DNA of 64,000 nt from Plasmodium brasilianum (GCF_023973825.1 NC_090122.1:1420130-1484129); one strand, 5' to 3'. Positions 34,325-46,917 are shown, numbered from the stretch's first letter. Notes: generated by a model not told the origin, from the sequence alone. A program made the numbers and translations.

Positions 34325-37300
34325 TAACAGTTCATCATCGACTTAGTTTTTACCTTTTTGACTTTTTGTTAATTTTTTCAGTTTATTATTCGACAAATGG
34401 GTGTGCTATATGTACATTAAAATGATATCCTCTTGTTTTCCATTTTTAAAATCTGCGCAATTACATTATTTTGTATGCTTTTTTTTTTTTTTTTCTCGTA
34501 TATTTTTTCATCCCTTCTTTCTTTTTTTTTCTCTTTCCTTTTCTTTTTAATTTTAACGATACCCTTTAAAAATTTACGTAATATATATTATTCTACCCAT
34601 TGTACGTTATATAAGTTACAAAAAACTTAACTAATTTCACGTCTTACGTTTTATATCTTATGTTTTTTTTTTTTTTTCTCTATGATGTTTTTTTCTTTTT
34701 TAATTAAATTTTTGCAGAATCATTTTGTACGTAATATTTTTTACTTTCTTTAACTACCCACACATTATTGAAATCATCAATTTTGAAAATCATACAATTC
34801 TTTAAACATTCATTGAAGATTTTTCTTTTATATGTATATATAATATATGTATACATAATACAAAAAAATAACTCATTAATTTTGTAACGTTAAAAATAAC
34901 TGTTGTCTATTTTATGTAAAGAATAAATCAAGAACAGAACCATTAGGATCTCCACATACAATAAAGACACAATTTCGTAAACCTTCAATAATTATAAAAA
35001 CATATTTCTTATAAAAAATAGTTTATATTTAATATAAGTAAAACATTTGTCCATATTTTCATTTTTATGCGCCTTTATTTACTTCGTATATTTGTAAATT
35101 ATAAATAGTAATTTTTTTTATATTATAATTAAAACTGCGAAGTTTAAAAGTATGCAAAATGCATACTTGTTCATATATATGCAAGGTTACGAAAAAGGAA
35201 TAGCTGGCTTAATAATGTTGTAAAAATTAAAATTATGAACAGGCAAGAAAAAAAATAAAATAATAAAAATAAATAAATAAACATTTAAATATATATATAT
35301 ATATATATATAAACGTACATATATATAAACGTACATATATATAAAAATAACTATAAAAAGGGTGCCAACATAAAGACGTTATGATAAGCTGAACATTTTC
35401 TATGTACGTGTACATTTAATTTTAAAAATGAATTTTGTCAAGTATAGTATATTTCGTGCATTCGTATTTATGTACATCGAATATACGTTGTATTCTTTTT
35501 TTAATTTATATGAGACAAGCAAATTTTCTACTCCCTCATAACATGGATATAAGAAGAAACAGGATGGGGCTAAAATTGGTATAAGAAGTTTACATTAATT
35601 TCTAGAGTTCTATATTATAATATATACATACACATATATATATTATCAATGTACAGCTGAAATCTTGCTCATTTGTTAATTATTTTTTCTCTTGTGTTTT
35701 TTCTTCCTTCTTTTTTGAAGTAAAAACAGCTGTATTTTTTCATTTAATCATTTTTATATAATTTTTTTTTTTTTTTGTGATTTTTCTTACCTCTTATTTT
35801 TTTACCCATACAAAATTTATATTCGTGCAGTAATAAATATATGTATATATTTATATATATATATATATTTGTATATATTTATATATATATATATATTTGT
35901 ATTTATTTATATATATATATATTTGTATATATTTATATATATATATAAATACATATATGTATATATTTATCTATCTATCTATATCTATATCTATATATAT
36001 ATATACATAAATATATATATACATATATATATATATTTTTTTTTTTTTACTCTTTGCATACATATATTCACGCACAATAAATCACACATATAGATGGGGC
36101 CATAACAATATAATTGCATGCTGTGCAATTTGTGAGCTTTGTTTAATTGACTTCCTTTTTGCAATTAAGCTTTTATCTAAATAAATAAAAAAAATACAAA
36201 AAAAAAAAAAATTATATGACAAAACAAAGAAAATGCAAATATGAAAAAGGAAATAAGAAAATAACTTATATGATGTTGTTTTATACACGAAATAATAATA
36301 CTTTTTTTTAAAAATAATGTTTCAGTGATTGTTATTTATGAGAACAAATTATGATAGCATACATAATAAAATATTTTGTCAAAAAATAACGTTCAATTTG
36401 CATATGCCCAAATTCTTTTTTTTTTTTTTTTTTTTTTAATTTTAATAAGGAGAAAAAAAAAATAAACAAGTATATGTACAAAAAGCTTTTATGTGCATTA
36501 CGTATATATCTATATGTATATATGTACGTGTGATATATTGTATGTTTTACTTAATAAAACGTACGTATATATACTTATTCATGTATGTGGTTAGCCTTTT
36601 TACATTAGTGAAGAAAAGGTTCAAGGAACTGCAATATTTAACATATTTTTTTCATTTATTTTTCATATATATCTTTATTTTTAATTTAAATAATACACAT
36701 TCAAACATATTTAAATCAATCTTTTTAATTTTGTAGAGTACTTTTATGCTTTTTTTTACAAAATTTTAGCTTTTATATCACAAGTAAAAACACATATTTT
36801 TCAAACGTATAATAGCAACACGAAAATCTTTTTTTTTTTTTTATAATGCGTATATTGCGGAAAAAATAATAAAAAAAATGTTAATCTTCTTTTTAAGTAT
36901 CCTTTAAATATATTTTTGAAAGCAACATATGTATACATATTTCTACATATTTATGTAAACCTCATCGTTTTTTCTTCTTTTGCCTGAGCCCGAAAAATAC
37001 ATTCATATTAAAAAAAACAAATAAAAAAACAAACAAAAAAACAATATATAAACAAATAAACGAGTAAACGAATAAGTAAATACATCTACAGTATACTGGA
37101 AGAACAACCGTAATAATAGCAAATCCTCATCTTGTAGTAGATCTTAAATTAAAAAAAAAAAAATTAGCATAAAACTTGGAGATCCTGTGTTATTTGAACA
37201 AAGCAAAGCTTTAAGAACCAAACGCTTTAACTTAAGCTTTAACCGATTTCTAATTGACACACATATATATATATATTTATTTATTTGTATATCATAGAAT

Positions 37301-37876
37301 AGCTCACTGGTAAGTTTATATTATTAAGCATCTATGTGAATTATGAAGTGCTTTTATGAACATGCAATATGTGCATGCCTACATGAAATAAAATTGCATA
37401 CCGTTTATTTTGATAATACGTGTTTCGCGAGAAAATATTTGCACATTGGTAAAGATATAAGGAATACAAAGTTTTACGTACGTATATGTATAGCATTCCC
37501 TTGTGTACAACATAATTTATGAGATAAATTTTTTTAATGAAAATATGTGCTGTTACGTAGAAACAGAGCGTTAATTTTTTAAAAATGTTATCCAGAACCA
37601 TACATAATTTTACACAACTCCACTATATATATATATATATGCTCACGTTTGTATATACGATTACGCATGAGTCATATTTGATTGCCTTTTTGTTCATAAC
37701 ATATATGTAACTTGTTTGTACCGTATTATGAGAAAAAAATTATCTATTTTTTAAAAATAAAAATTATTTCAAAATTGCATAATACTGCAGTTGCTCCATA
37801 TATATTGTGCGTTTATTTATTTATTTATTTTTTTTTTTTTTTATATGTTCCTTTCCTTTTTAGAAAATCGAAAAAA
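33993..37876. other. Long intergenic region upstream of HSP70-3
   Basis: A 3.9-kb A+T-rich region with an (AT)n run (about 34,266-34,315), a second one at 35,290-35,310, and an interrupted TATATATTTATATAT array (about 35,840-36,040). A 23-bp unit with CCGCACGTTATTTTG is repeated near 34,058-34,135. The stretch 36,960-37,260 is less A+T-rich and may be 5' UTR of HSP70-3. No gene is supported. Confidence 0.65.
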
Positions 37877-39868
37877 ATGGCATCGTTTAATAAGAAAAAT
37901 GTTATGAATATTTTAGAAAAATGTGTAAAGAATAATTTATTAAAAGATAAAAGTCGTCAATTATGTACGAGCAAGGTAAATTTTAATAGAGCGTCCGGAG
38001 ATATAATAGGTATCGACTTAGGTACTACGAATAGTTGTGTTGCAATTATGGAAGGAAAACAAGGAAAAGTTATTGAGAATTCAGAAGGTTTTAGAACAAC
38101 ACCGTCAGTAGTAGCTTTTACAAATGATAATCAAAGATTAGTTGGAATTATTGCAAAAAGGCAAGCAATAACAAATCCAGAAAATACCGTATATGCAACA
38201 AAAAGATTTATAGGTAGAAAATTTGATGAAGATGCAACAAAAAAAGAACAAAAGAATTTGCCTTACAAAATTGTTAGAGCGCCAAATGGAGATGCGTGGA
38301 TAGAAGCACACGGGAAAAAATATTCACCGAGTCAAATAGGTGCTTGTGTATTAGAAAAAATGAAAGAAACTGCAGAAAATTATTTAGGAAGAAAAGTGCA
38401 TCAAGCTGTTATTACAGTACCAGCATATTTTAATGATTCTCAAAGACAAGCAACAAAAGATGCAGGTAAAATTGCAGGTTTAGATGTATTAAGAATTATT
38501 AACGAACCAACAGCAGCTGCTTTAGCATTTGGATTAGAAAAAAGTGATGGAAAGGTAATTGCAGTATATGACTTAGGAGGTGGTACATTTGATATATCTA
38601 TTTTAGAAATTTTAGGAGGTGTATTTGAAGTAAAAGCAACAAATGGTAATACATCCTTAGGAGGGGAAGATTTTGATCAAAGAATTTTAGAATATTTTAT
38701 ATCAGAATTTAAGAAAAAAGAAAATATTGATTTAAAAAATGATAAATTAGCTTTACAAAGATTAAGAGAAGCAGCAGAAACAGCTAAAATTGAATTATCA
38801 AGTAAGACACAAACTGAAATAAATTTACCATTTATTACTGCTAATCAGACTGGACCGAAACATTTGCAAATTAAATTGACTAGAGCTAAATTAGAAGAAT
38901 TATGTCATGACTTATTACATGGAACTATTGATCCTTGTGAGAAATGTATTAAAGATGCAAATGTTAAAAAGGATGAAATTAATGAAATAATCTTAGTTGG
39001 TGGTATGACAAGAATGCCAAAGGTATCAGAAACAGTAAAACAAATTTTTCAAAATTCCCCATCAAAAAGTGTGAACCCAGATGAAGCAGTTGCTTTAGGT
39101 GCAGCTATACAAGGAGGTGTTTTAAAAGGAGAAATAAAAGATTTACTTCTTTTAGATGTTATTCCTTTATCATTAGGTATAGAAACTTTAGGTGGTGTAT
39201 TTACTAAATTAATTAATAGAAATACAACAATCCCAACAAAGAAATCGCAAATATTTTCCACAGCTGCCGATAACCAAACACAAGTTAGTATTAAAGTTTA
39301 TCAAGGAGAAAGAGAAATGGCTAGTGATAATAAAATGTTAGGCTCTTTTGATTTAGTTGGTATTCCACCTGCACCTAGAGGTGTTCCACAAATTGAAGTT
39401 ACATTCGATGTTGATGCTAATGCAATTATTAACATATCCGCTATTGATAAAATGACAAATAAAAAACAACAAATTACTATTCAAAGTAGTGGTGGTTTGA
39501 GTAAAGAAGAAATTGAAAAGATGGTTCAAGAAGCTGAATTAAATAGAGAAAAAGATCAACACAAGAAAAATCTAACCGATTCTAAAAACGAAGCAGAAAC
39601 TCTAATTTACAGTTCAGAAAAACAGATAGATGATTTCAAGGATAAAATATCAGATGCAGATAAGGATGAGTTAAAACAAAGAATTTCGACCCTACGAGAA
39701 AAATTATCTTCAGAAGATTTGGATGCAATCAAAGATGCTACGAAACAGTTACAAGAAAAATCTTGGGCTATTTCACAAGAGATGTATAAAAATAATGCTG
39801 CTCAGGGTGCACAACAAGAACAACCAAAGAGTGAAACCAAAACAGGGGAGAATAAAGACAATGCATAA
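37877..39868 (+). CDS. HSP70-3: Mitochondrial heat shock protein 70 (HSP70-3, DnaK/mortalin type)
   Basis: A 663-aa DnaK-type chaperone of the mitochondrial matrix, needed for protein import (as PAM motor with TIM44 and GrpE) and for folding. I take the ATG at 37,877 (AAAAAAATGG context); the open frame before it is T-rich noncoding sequence. The first 40 residues are basic, Asn/Lys/Cys-rich and free of acids, as in a transit peptide. The nucleotide-binding domain follows: [12 protein letters not shown] (about 45-56), [12 protein letters not shown] (about 231-242), [12 protein letters not shown]. Then comes the linker [19 protein letters not shown] (about 420), the substrate-binding domain and the helical lid. 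The end is Gln/Lys/Asn-rich, with no EEVD (cytosolic) or KDEL-like (ER) ending, which supports the mitochondrial paralogue. No intron in the coding sequence. Confidence 0.96.
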   Translation: MASFNKKNVMNILEKCVKNNLLKDKSRQLCTSKVNFNRASGDIIGIDLGTTNSCVAIMEGKQGKVIENSEGFRTTPSVVAFTNDNQRLVGIIAKRQAITNPENTVYATKRFIGRKFDEDATKKEQKNLPYKIVRAPNGDAWIEAHGKKYSPSQIGACVLEKMKETAENYLGRKVHQAVITVPAYFNDSQRQATKDAGKIAGLDVLRIINEPTAAALAFGLEKSDGKVIAVYDLGGGTFDISILEILGGVFEVKATNGNTSLGGEDFDQRILEYFISEFKKKENIDLKNDKLALQRLREAAETAKIELSSKTQTEINLPFITANQTGPKHLQIKLTRAKLEELCHDLLHGTIDPCEKCIKDANVKKDEINEIILVGGMTRMPKVSETVKQIFQNSPSKSVNPDEAVALGAAIQGGVLKGEIKDLLLLDVIPLSLGIETLGGVFTKLINRNTTIPTKKSQIFSTAADNQTQVSIKVYQGEREMASDNKMLGSFDLVGIPPAPRGVPQIEVTFDVDANAIINISAIDKMTNKKQQITIQSSGGLSKEEIEKMVQEAELNREKDQHKKNLTDSKNEAETLIYSSEKQIDDFKDKISDADKDELKQRISTLREKLSSEDLDAIKDATKQLQEKSWAISQEMYKNNAAQGAQQEQPKSETKTGENKDNA

Positions 39869-39956
39869 AACTTTCAAGTATACAAGAAAAAGAAGCAGGA
39901 GTGTGTGTGTGATGGGGGGGGGAATACACGGTGCATATTAATAAAAGAAAAGGAAA

Positions 39957-40232
39957 AAATAAAATAAAACAAAATAAAACAGAACAAGACAAAATAAAAC
40001 AAAATAAAACAAAACAAGACAAAATAAAACAAAATAAAACAAAATAAAACAAAATAAAACAAAACAAGACAAAATAAAACAAAATAAAACAAAACAAGAC
40101 AAAATAAAACAAAACAAGACAAAATAAAACAAAATAAAACAAAACAAGACATAATAAAATAAAATAAAACAAAACAAGACAAAATAAAACAAAACAAGAC
40201 AAAATAAAACAAAACAAGACAAAATAAAAAGA
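39957..40232. repeat. 10-bp-unit minisatellite downstream of HSP70-3
   Basis: Tandem AAAATAAAAC and AAAACAAGAC units alternate in irregular higher-order blocks for about 270 bp. All three minus-strand frames are open (Phe/Leu/Cys/Val-rich), with no sign of real coding. Confidence 0.92.
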
Positions 40233-40307
40233 AATAAAATAAACTGTTATAAACCAGTTTACATCAATTTGAACCGTTTTAAACATTTGTAGGGCACACA
40301 AGTAGTA

Positions 40308-40634
40308 ATGCGAATTTTGTTTCCCTGCAAATGTTCGCATGTTTCGTATTTAAAATTCAAGGGTACACATGTACCATTCGCAGAGAGACTGAAAAATGAG
40401 TTTCTTCGACGAGCACAGGTGTGTATGTATGCATACGGACATACATACGGGCATACATACGTACATGTATATGCACGTGCATACCTGCATGTATACGCCC
40501 ATACGTACGTACATACATATATACATTTTTATACATAACATCTGCAAATATTTCTACATTTCGCCTAATTCCAAACCAGTTAATCGACTTTTAAAAACGC
40601 AAAAACGTGGAAAAGTTTTATTATGTTATACTTA
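40308..40634 (+). other. Candidate small spliced gene (56 codons)
   Basis: Exon-like patch 40,308-40,422 starts with ATG (MRILFPCKCSHVSYLKFKG) and runs to a GTATGT donor at 40,423. An acceptor CCAAACCAG precedes an open patch at 40,576-40,634 ending in TAA. The phases match (phase 1 on both sides), giving a basic protein ending NRLLKTQKRGKVLLCYT. An alternative GTGTGT donor at 40,419 does not keep the frame. An acceptor-like TTTGTAG at 40,292 could mean a further upstream exon. I recognise no family. The opposite strand is also open across the first patch, so the coding call is weak. Confidence 0.3.
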
Positions 40635-41424
40635 ACTATGTGAATAGTTTTAGTATTGCACATTAAATGTTTTATTATCAAAAAGGGATGAAGCCTTTTT
40701 ACTATTTATTTTATGTATGAATTAAGTATGCATTATTCTTTTTTCTTTTTCTTTTATTTCTTTTTTGATGCATTCTATAAAGTAAATTATATGTAAATAT
40801 GTATATATTTACTCATTCTAGAAAGAGGAAAAATACAATAATTCACCTCATTACAAAAAAAAAAAAAAAAAAAAAATGTGTACTTTATTATTTTATTTTA
40901 TTTTTTTTTATTTTAAATGTATAAAATTAGATAGGCTTTTTACATTTTTTTTTACGCGTATGACAACGTATATTTGCATATATATTTGCATATATATGTG
41001 CATATATGCGTGCATATGTTATCTTTATATAAGCACACATGTGACTGTAAGCAGGGAATTCGCCAAGCGCAGAACGTATTATTTTATGAGCCTTTGCTTT
41101 TATTATACATATATGTATTATACATATATGTATTATGCATATATGTATATGTGTACACATTTATATATGTGGGTGTATACGTATATATATATGGGTATAT
41201 ATTTATATATGTATGTACATATTTATATATATATTATTTTTCCTTGCTTCATCCTTTGAACATGAAACATAAATACACTGAAATAAATTAACGACGTGTT
41301 ATATAAAAATAAAAATTTTTTAACTATCAAAAAAAGTTCAAAATGCTCATTAAGTCATTTACCCATTTTAAAATAAAACTGTTTTTCAATTTTATGATAT
41401 GAAAAGTTATTCACAGATATTGTA

Positions 41425-41466
<42 letters not shown>

Positions 41467-41713
41467 GTGTGTGTATATATATATAATATATGTGTGTATA
41501 TTTAAATTTACCCTGACAGAGAGCTATTTATTATATATGTGAAAAAAAAAAAAAAAAAAAGTACGAAAATTGAGGATTATAAAAATTAATTAGGTATATT
41601 GAATACACAGATAAAAGTTTATCACTCACAAATATTTTATTGCCGTACTTTAACATTTTTTAAACATGATTGCTAGTCTCACTTATCATCATATTTTCAT
41701 TCTGTCTATTCAG

Positions 41714-42042
41714 TGTGCAGTATGTTGTTTATATCTTCTGACATAACATTTGTTCCTGAACGTTCAACTATATTTCTCCGTGAAAATGGGATAACTTTTT
41801 TATTCATAATTGTACGTATGAGTAGAAGTATATACGTGTACATGCATATAAGTATGTACGTATACACATTCACATATAGCTGTTATGGACGCACGTATGT
41901 CATATGCAGATGGACAAAATAGGTATATGTAGATGTGTATATTCCATCGTTCGATAGTGCATAAATGTATTATACGCACACATATATATGCATACATACA
42001 CATATATTTCTATATATCTATATCTATATATATATATATATC

Positions 42043-42074
<32 letters not shown>

Positions 42075-42152
42075 GCGTTTGACTAATAACTGAAATTCCT
42101 TTAGCTACAAAAGGAACATGTACAAAAACTAGTTAGATGGCTGGAAAGATAA
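41714..42152 (+). other. Candidate last two exons of a small spliced gene
   Basis: Patch 41,714-41,811 follows a TCTATTCAG acceptor and ends at a GTACGT donor; it reads MLFISSDITFVPERSTIF and continues FLRENGITFLFII. A second patch, 42,105-42,152, follows a branch-site-like ACTAATAAC and a CCTTTAG acceptor, and reads LQKEHVQKLVRWLER then TAA. Both borders of the 293-bp intervening stretch are phase 0, so the frame is kept. The first border is phase 1, so an upstream exon is needed; I could not identify it. No family assigned. Confidence 0.33.
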
Positions 42153-42244
42153 ATAAACACAAAGATACGGTTAATGGGCGCAAAAAATATCACGCACCTG
42201 CGCATTTTAGAAAGAAGAGGTACATTAATTATACTTATTGCTAA
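42137..42244 (+). other. Short basic ORF (35 codons)
   Basis: An ATG-started ORF, MAGKINKHKDTVNGRKKYHA and onward, rich in Lys, Arg and His, in a locally less A+T-rich patch. It overlaps, in another frame, the candidate terminal exon at 42,105-42,152, so at most one of the two is likely to be real. Confidence 0.2.
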
Positions 42245-42458
42245 GTGTGGAGGGGAGGGGAACAAACAAAGCTTGACGTGCACATATACATACATACACA
42301 TAAATATATAAACATTAGTACTTATCTACGTACGTACATACATATATACCGAACTAGACGCAACGTATGCTGGGTACAACCCGGTGGCCGCAAAATTTTT
42401 CATTAGAACTCGAATGAGTATAAAACCTATTGCTTTGTTCCTATCCTTTTCAAGCTTT

Positions 42459-43730
42459 TCACAGTTCTAAATTATTTTCGTTTAAAGTATTAGGTGAAAA
42501 CTTTGGGACATTTTTTACTGTAAATGGAACTAAATTGTCCACAGAAGACTTGCCCATCATCATTTGTGTAATAAAATTTTTTATGGATTGTTCAGAATAA
42601 TTTCCTTTTAAAATGGAATAAACATTTTTTGAAAAACTAATAGCAATAACAGTAGGAAAACCAAATGTAAGATTTAACTTTTGTACTATATCTAACTGAT
42701 CTCCTGCTTGTGTCCACAAAAATGAAACAGGTAAATTACTTATATCCTTAGTAACGTTTGTTAATATATTAATATAAGAATCAAAATAGCTAGCTTCTGT
42801 ATCTTCTTTATTTGGTAATATAGCCAAAAGGCATACATCTTTTTCACAATATTCATCAAAAACTTGTTGAGATGTCAATTGAATTACTTCTTTTTTTTCT
42901 TTATAATATTTTAAAAAGAATTGATAAAGATCTTCTGTAGTCCTTGATTCATTATAATTGATGGCACTATGTAATGTTTTATTTCCTGATGGAAATAATT
43001 TAAAAGATGGATATCCATTTATTTGATAAGTTTGTGCTGTTCTTTGTTCAACTGTTGCATCAATTTTTGCTATTCTTGCATTTTTTAAATGAGCAACTTT
43101 TTTGGCAAGTTCATCAAATATAGGATGTATTGGTTTACTATGACCACACCAAGGGGCATAAAAAAAGACAAACCACACATTATCATCATTTTGTAAAATA
43201 GACTTATCAAAATTAGTATCATTTAATATAATTACTTTACCATCATTTTTATTTTGATTTTTTTTTTTTTTATATGAACTCTTATTTTCACTTATATCTA
43301 TATTTAATTCTTTTAAACGATATTTTTTTATACTATCATATATAAAGCTAACCACATCTTTTATTTTGTAATTTCCATCGAATTTTTCAACTTCTTTTTT
43401 ATTATCCTTTACAAAAAAAAGGTGTATATTTGGATATACTTCAATTTTATATTTATTTGCTATTTCTTCATTTTTTACAGCTAAAATGGTTATATCATCT
43501 TTTACCGTCTTTGCGATACTAATAAAATCATTAGCAAAGCCTCTGGAGACTCGGCACCAAGTAGCGTAAAATTGAACCAAGCACATTTTCTTCAAACTTA
43601 GTAATTCTTCCAATTTTTCAACTGTTTCTACTGTTTGTATCTCTTTGACATCCGCATATAAGCTCCATGTACATTCCATAAAAAGGAAAATCAACGGAAG
43701 CAAAAGTATTGTTTTGCCAAAATTTTTCAT
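42459..43730 (-). CDS. PDI-11: Protein disulfide isomerase-like protein (PDI-11 type), monothiol active sites
   Basis: A 423-aa ER thioredoxin-fold protein. I start at the ATG at 43,730 (TTAAAAATG context), which puts a clean signal peptide first; an in-frame ATG nine codons upstream (43,757) is less likely. Thioredoxin domain 1 (about 30-140) has CRVS at 59-62 in FYATWCRVSRG. Domain 2 (about 165-275) has CGHS at 195-198 in FYAPWCGHSKP, followed by the cis-Pro segment INGYPSFKLFP. A third thioredoxin-like domain without an active-site Cys pair follows (about 290-395). Standard PDIs have CGHC, so here the second, resolving Cys is Ser in both sites. The C-terminus, NNLEL, is only a distant relative of the xDEL retrieval signal. 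It is convergent with HSP70-3. Order and length fit P. falciparum PDI-11. Confidence 0.9.
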   Translation of the reverse strand: MKNFGKTILLLPLIFLFMECTWSLYADVKEIQTVETVEKLEELLSLKKMCLVQFYATWCRVSRGFANDFISIAKTVKDDITILAVKNEEIANKYKIEVYPNIHLFFVKDNKKEVEKFDGNYKIKDVVSFIYDSIKKYRLKELNIDISENKSSYKKKKNQNKNDGKVIILNDTNFDKSILQNDDNVWFVFFYAPWCGHSKPIHPIFDELAKKVAHLKNARIAKIDATVEQRTAQTYQINGYPSFKLFPSGNKTLHSAINYNESRTTEDLYQFFLKYYKEKKEVIQLTSQQVFDEYCEKDVCLLAILPNKEDTEASYFDSYINILTNVTKDISNLPVSFLWTQAGDQLDIVQKLNLTFGFPTVIAISFSKNVYSILKGNYSEQSIKNFITQMMMGKSSVDNLVPFTVKNVPKFSPNTLNENNLEL

Positions 43731-44514
43731 TTTTAAGAATCGGTGTACAACAAGCATGCAAATGGGAAGTCATGGAAATACAAATGTGTATCAAGTATAG
43801 CAGGTACTGTATTTACTTTTTAAAATAAACAAAAAAAGAAAAAAAAAAAAAAAAATGAACAGCAAAAAAATTTTGACTTTTTAAGTATAAACTGGGCAGA
43901 GTATATTGTTCAGTGTATAATATTTAATGAATAATACAACTAATTAATAGCATATGTAATGGATAGTATACGTAATAAATAATACAAATATTTTATAATT
44001 TATGTAATGAATAAATAGTTAAAAAAAAAAATCATGTAACTGCTTTTTTGGGGGGGTGTGAGGGTACTAAGAAGAAAGAAAAAAAAAGAAATATAGGAAG
44101 TGTTTAAGTTTACATAATTAAGTACAGTAGGGAATAGCCCTTAAACGTACATATGTGCGTATGTATATATGTACGTAGTAAATATGTAAATACGTTAGTA
44201 TGTATGTATTCGCTTTATAAAGCGTAGTACTCATGCTGTACGCTTAAATAAGAATAGTAAAATTATTTCAATAACATGAGGTAGACTTATTTGCAATTAG
44301 GTGCCTATGAGTCAACTAGTTCATTTTTTGAAAAAATATGAAAACTGAAAAAAAAAAAAAAAAAAAAAAAGGAAAAATAAACATATCCAAAAAAAAAAAT
44401 AGTCACTGCGGAAGAATAATGCAAGGATGGCGTAGCTAAAATGGGAAAAAAATGAGCCGATCGTAGAATTAAGAAGAAAATGCGCACACACACACACACG
44501 TACATATGTAATAC

Positions 44515-44560
<46 letters not shown>

Positions 44561-46216
44561 ATATATGCACATTTATGTTTGCATGTATTTATCCATCCGT
44601 TCGCGCATATGTATGCAAAACTTTTTGTGGAAAGGGGGAATAGAGAAAAAGAAGTTAAAAGTTAAAAAAATGAATAAGCCCTTAAAATAAAATGCGAATA
44701 TAGTTTGAAGTACAACATGAACAGAGCTCAGTTTATTATATGAAAAAGCTTAAACTAAAAAATGAACAAGGTACGCCAGTGAAAAAACACCGAACAACGG
44801 TAGGTATGTATGTGTATAAACAATAGCCTCTTTCGTAAAGCTCAAATGTTGAAAGGGGGGGGGGGAAGCGTTGAAAGTTAAGATACTTTTAACACGTAAT
44901 TTGCAAAGTATGTTTTAAGGCGATTTTTAACATGCATGCACTTATGTATAATATGTACATAAATGTATACGTATATGTATACGTATATGTTTACGTATAT
45001 GTTTACGTATATGTATGTATATATATATACTCAGGCATTCCCAAAATCACAGTACGATGTTTGATATATGCTATTTTGTGCTCATTTCAAAGCTGTTCCG
45101 CTGAAACTTAAATATTATATATATACACATACATATATGTACATACATATTTATATATTCACGTTTTAATGCACGCGGAATGAATACAAGGACATCTTTG
45201 TCTTTTCACCTATATGTTGTAACCCCTAATTTTTTAATTATCGTAGTTTGGATTGTAACGCGAATCTTATTTAAATTCCTTTAAAAAATAAAAATAAAAT
45301 AAATAAAAATATCTAGCTAATAAAACAAGATATTTTGTATAGGCATAAAAATGGGAAGAACAGTGAGAAGCGAAATAAAGTATAAGTTTGAGAATTTTTT
45401 ACTTATAAAAAACTTTAAAAATATATTAAATAAGTATATATATTGTCCATAACATGTTATTTTATTTAAGTGTAAGTTAATTATTATCTATGATAAAAGA
45501 AAAAAAAAAATCAGAAACATCGTTTTACGAGTTCATTTTGTGCAAAAATTCTGTTAAGGTAACTTATCGCAGTTTAAAATACTACTACTAGAACGGTACA
45601 TTTTTTATATGTGATTAACTATACATTATTTTACGGCATTAATTATATACACTATATATATGTATATACGTGTGATCCTGTCAAATAGTGTTGTTAAAGG
45701 TGTTACATATTTAATAAATATTTAAAAAAAAAAAATAAAAATACTTGTACGACATTTACGTACTTTCAAATAATTATTTTTGCTGCTATAATTATGCAAA
45801 TAGAGATATAAAAAGTAGTTTTTTATTCATAAATATATACTTTTCTTTTTTTTTCATTCCTTTTTCTGTTTTTTCTTAAATGCATTATTATTAAATACAA
45901 TTTAAAAGAAAAAAAAAAAAAAAAAGTGAAAAAAATAAGAGTCCTTTTTTGTCGAAAAACGAATAATTTACAAGTCAATCTCATATACTAAAACATAAAG
46001 TAGCATTTAAAAAAGGGAAAATAATTAAAATTAAGCGCGTTTACTTCAGTCAGTTTTATACATTCCATGTTGAATTCCTCATCCTGAACGTTGTTTCTGC
46101 GTATTTCTTATGCTTTTTTACGTTGTTATTTTTCTTTTTTAATTTTAAAAGTATCAACTGGTTATGTTACTATCCCTTTGAAGGACTATTGTTGATTTGT
46201 TTTTTAATTTAAATTT

Positions 46217-46362
46217 ATATTTTAAGTTTAATTTTAAGTTTAATTTTAAGTTTAATTTTAAGTTTAATTTTAAGTTTAATTTTAAGTTTAATTTTAAGTT
46301 TAATTTTAAGTTTAATTTAAAGTTTAATTTAAAGTTTAATTTTAAGTTTAATTTTTATTTTA
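46217..46362. repeat. 12-bp minisatellite
   Basis: About 12 tandem copies of TTTTAAGTTTAA with a few TTTAAAGTTTAA variants. The period is a multiple of three, so a Phe-Lys/Leu-Phe-Asn pseudo-ORF runs through it. Confidence 0.92.
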
Positions 46363-46917
46363 ATTTTTATTTTTTTTATAAAAGATTTTTTATTGACCGT
46401 TTTTCATATATTTCGGTAGAGGTATTATATTACATTTTCTTATCTTATTTTTTTTAATTGAAAGTACAATAATATAAAGCAGATATCATTTGGGATGAAA
46501 TATTTCGTGAAAGTATATAATTCCCATTATTGTGTACCCTAAGGTAAATTAAGAAAATTGTGAGTATTCTTATGCAGAAGAATATTTTGGCGTACCATGT
46601 AGTGTGTTGTATATATGCAAGAAAAACGTAAACTTATAAACGTGCAAACAGGAATATGCATATAAACATATACCGAGGCATGTACATTTGTATATCCTAC
46701 TTATAACCGGAGCGATTTAGTACATTACTTTGCAAGTTGCAAAAAGGAGAGGAAAAAGAGATCCCCTTAAAAATTAATACCCGGTTGCGCGGTTACAAGA
46801 ATACTGTATATATACACATATTAGGGTGAACTGGCACCCACGGGTACCCATTATTCCATGTGTAAACATTTTAATATATACATATATAAATAAAATTATA
46901 TAGAAGTATAAACATAC

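Larger units (their letters stand above)
39869..42458. other. Convergent region between HSP70-3 and PDI, with possible small genes
   Basis: A 2.6-kb gap between convergent genes. It holds a 10-bp-unit array, AT tracts (about 41,430-41,460 and 42,010-42,070) and a run of nine G at 39,914-39,922. Three patches (40,293-40,422, 41,714-41,811, 42,105-42,244) are less A+T-rich and look exon-like; see the separate entries. Confidence 0.6.

Noticed and set aside
34879..34999. Open patch on both strands (plus-strand reading ends KPSIIIKTYFL then stop)
   Set aside because: It has no ATG and no clear splice partner in a 3.9-kb gap, and both strands are equally open. Too weak to call.
36880..37260. Less A+T-rich stretch upstream of HSP70-3 as a possible snoRNA or other ncRNA
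   Set aside because: No pair of C/D or H/ACA boxes in correct spacing and no tRNA-like arms; 5' UTR is the simpler explanation.
39768..40340. Minus-strand Phe/Leu/Cys-rich ORF that looks like a membrane protein
   Set aside because: It is produced by the AAAATAAAAC/AAAACAAGAC minisatellite, is open in three frames, and has no unique sequence.
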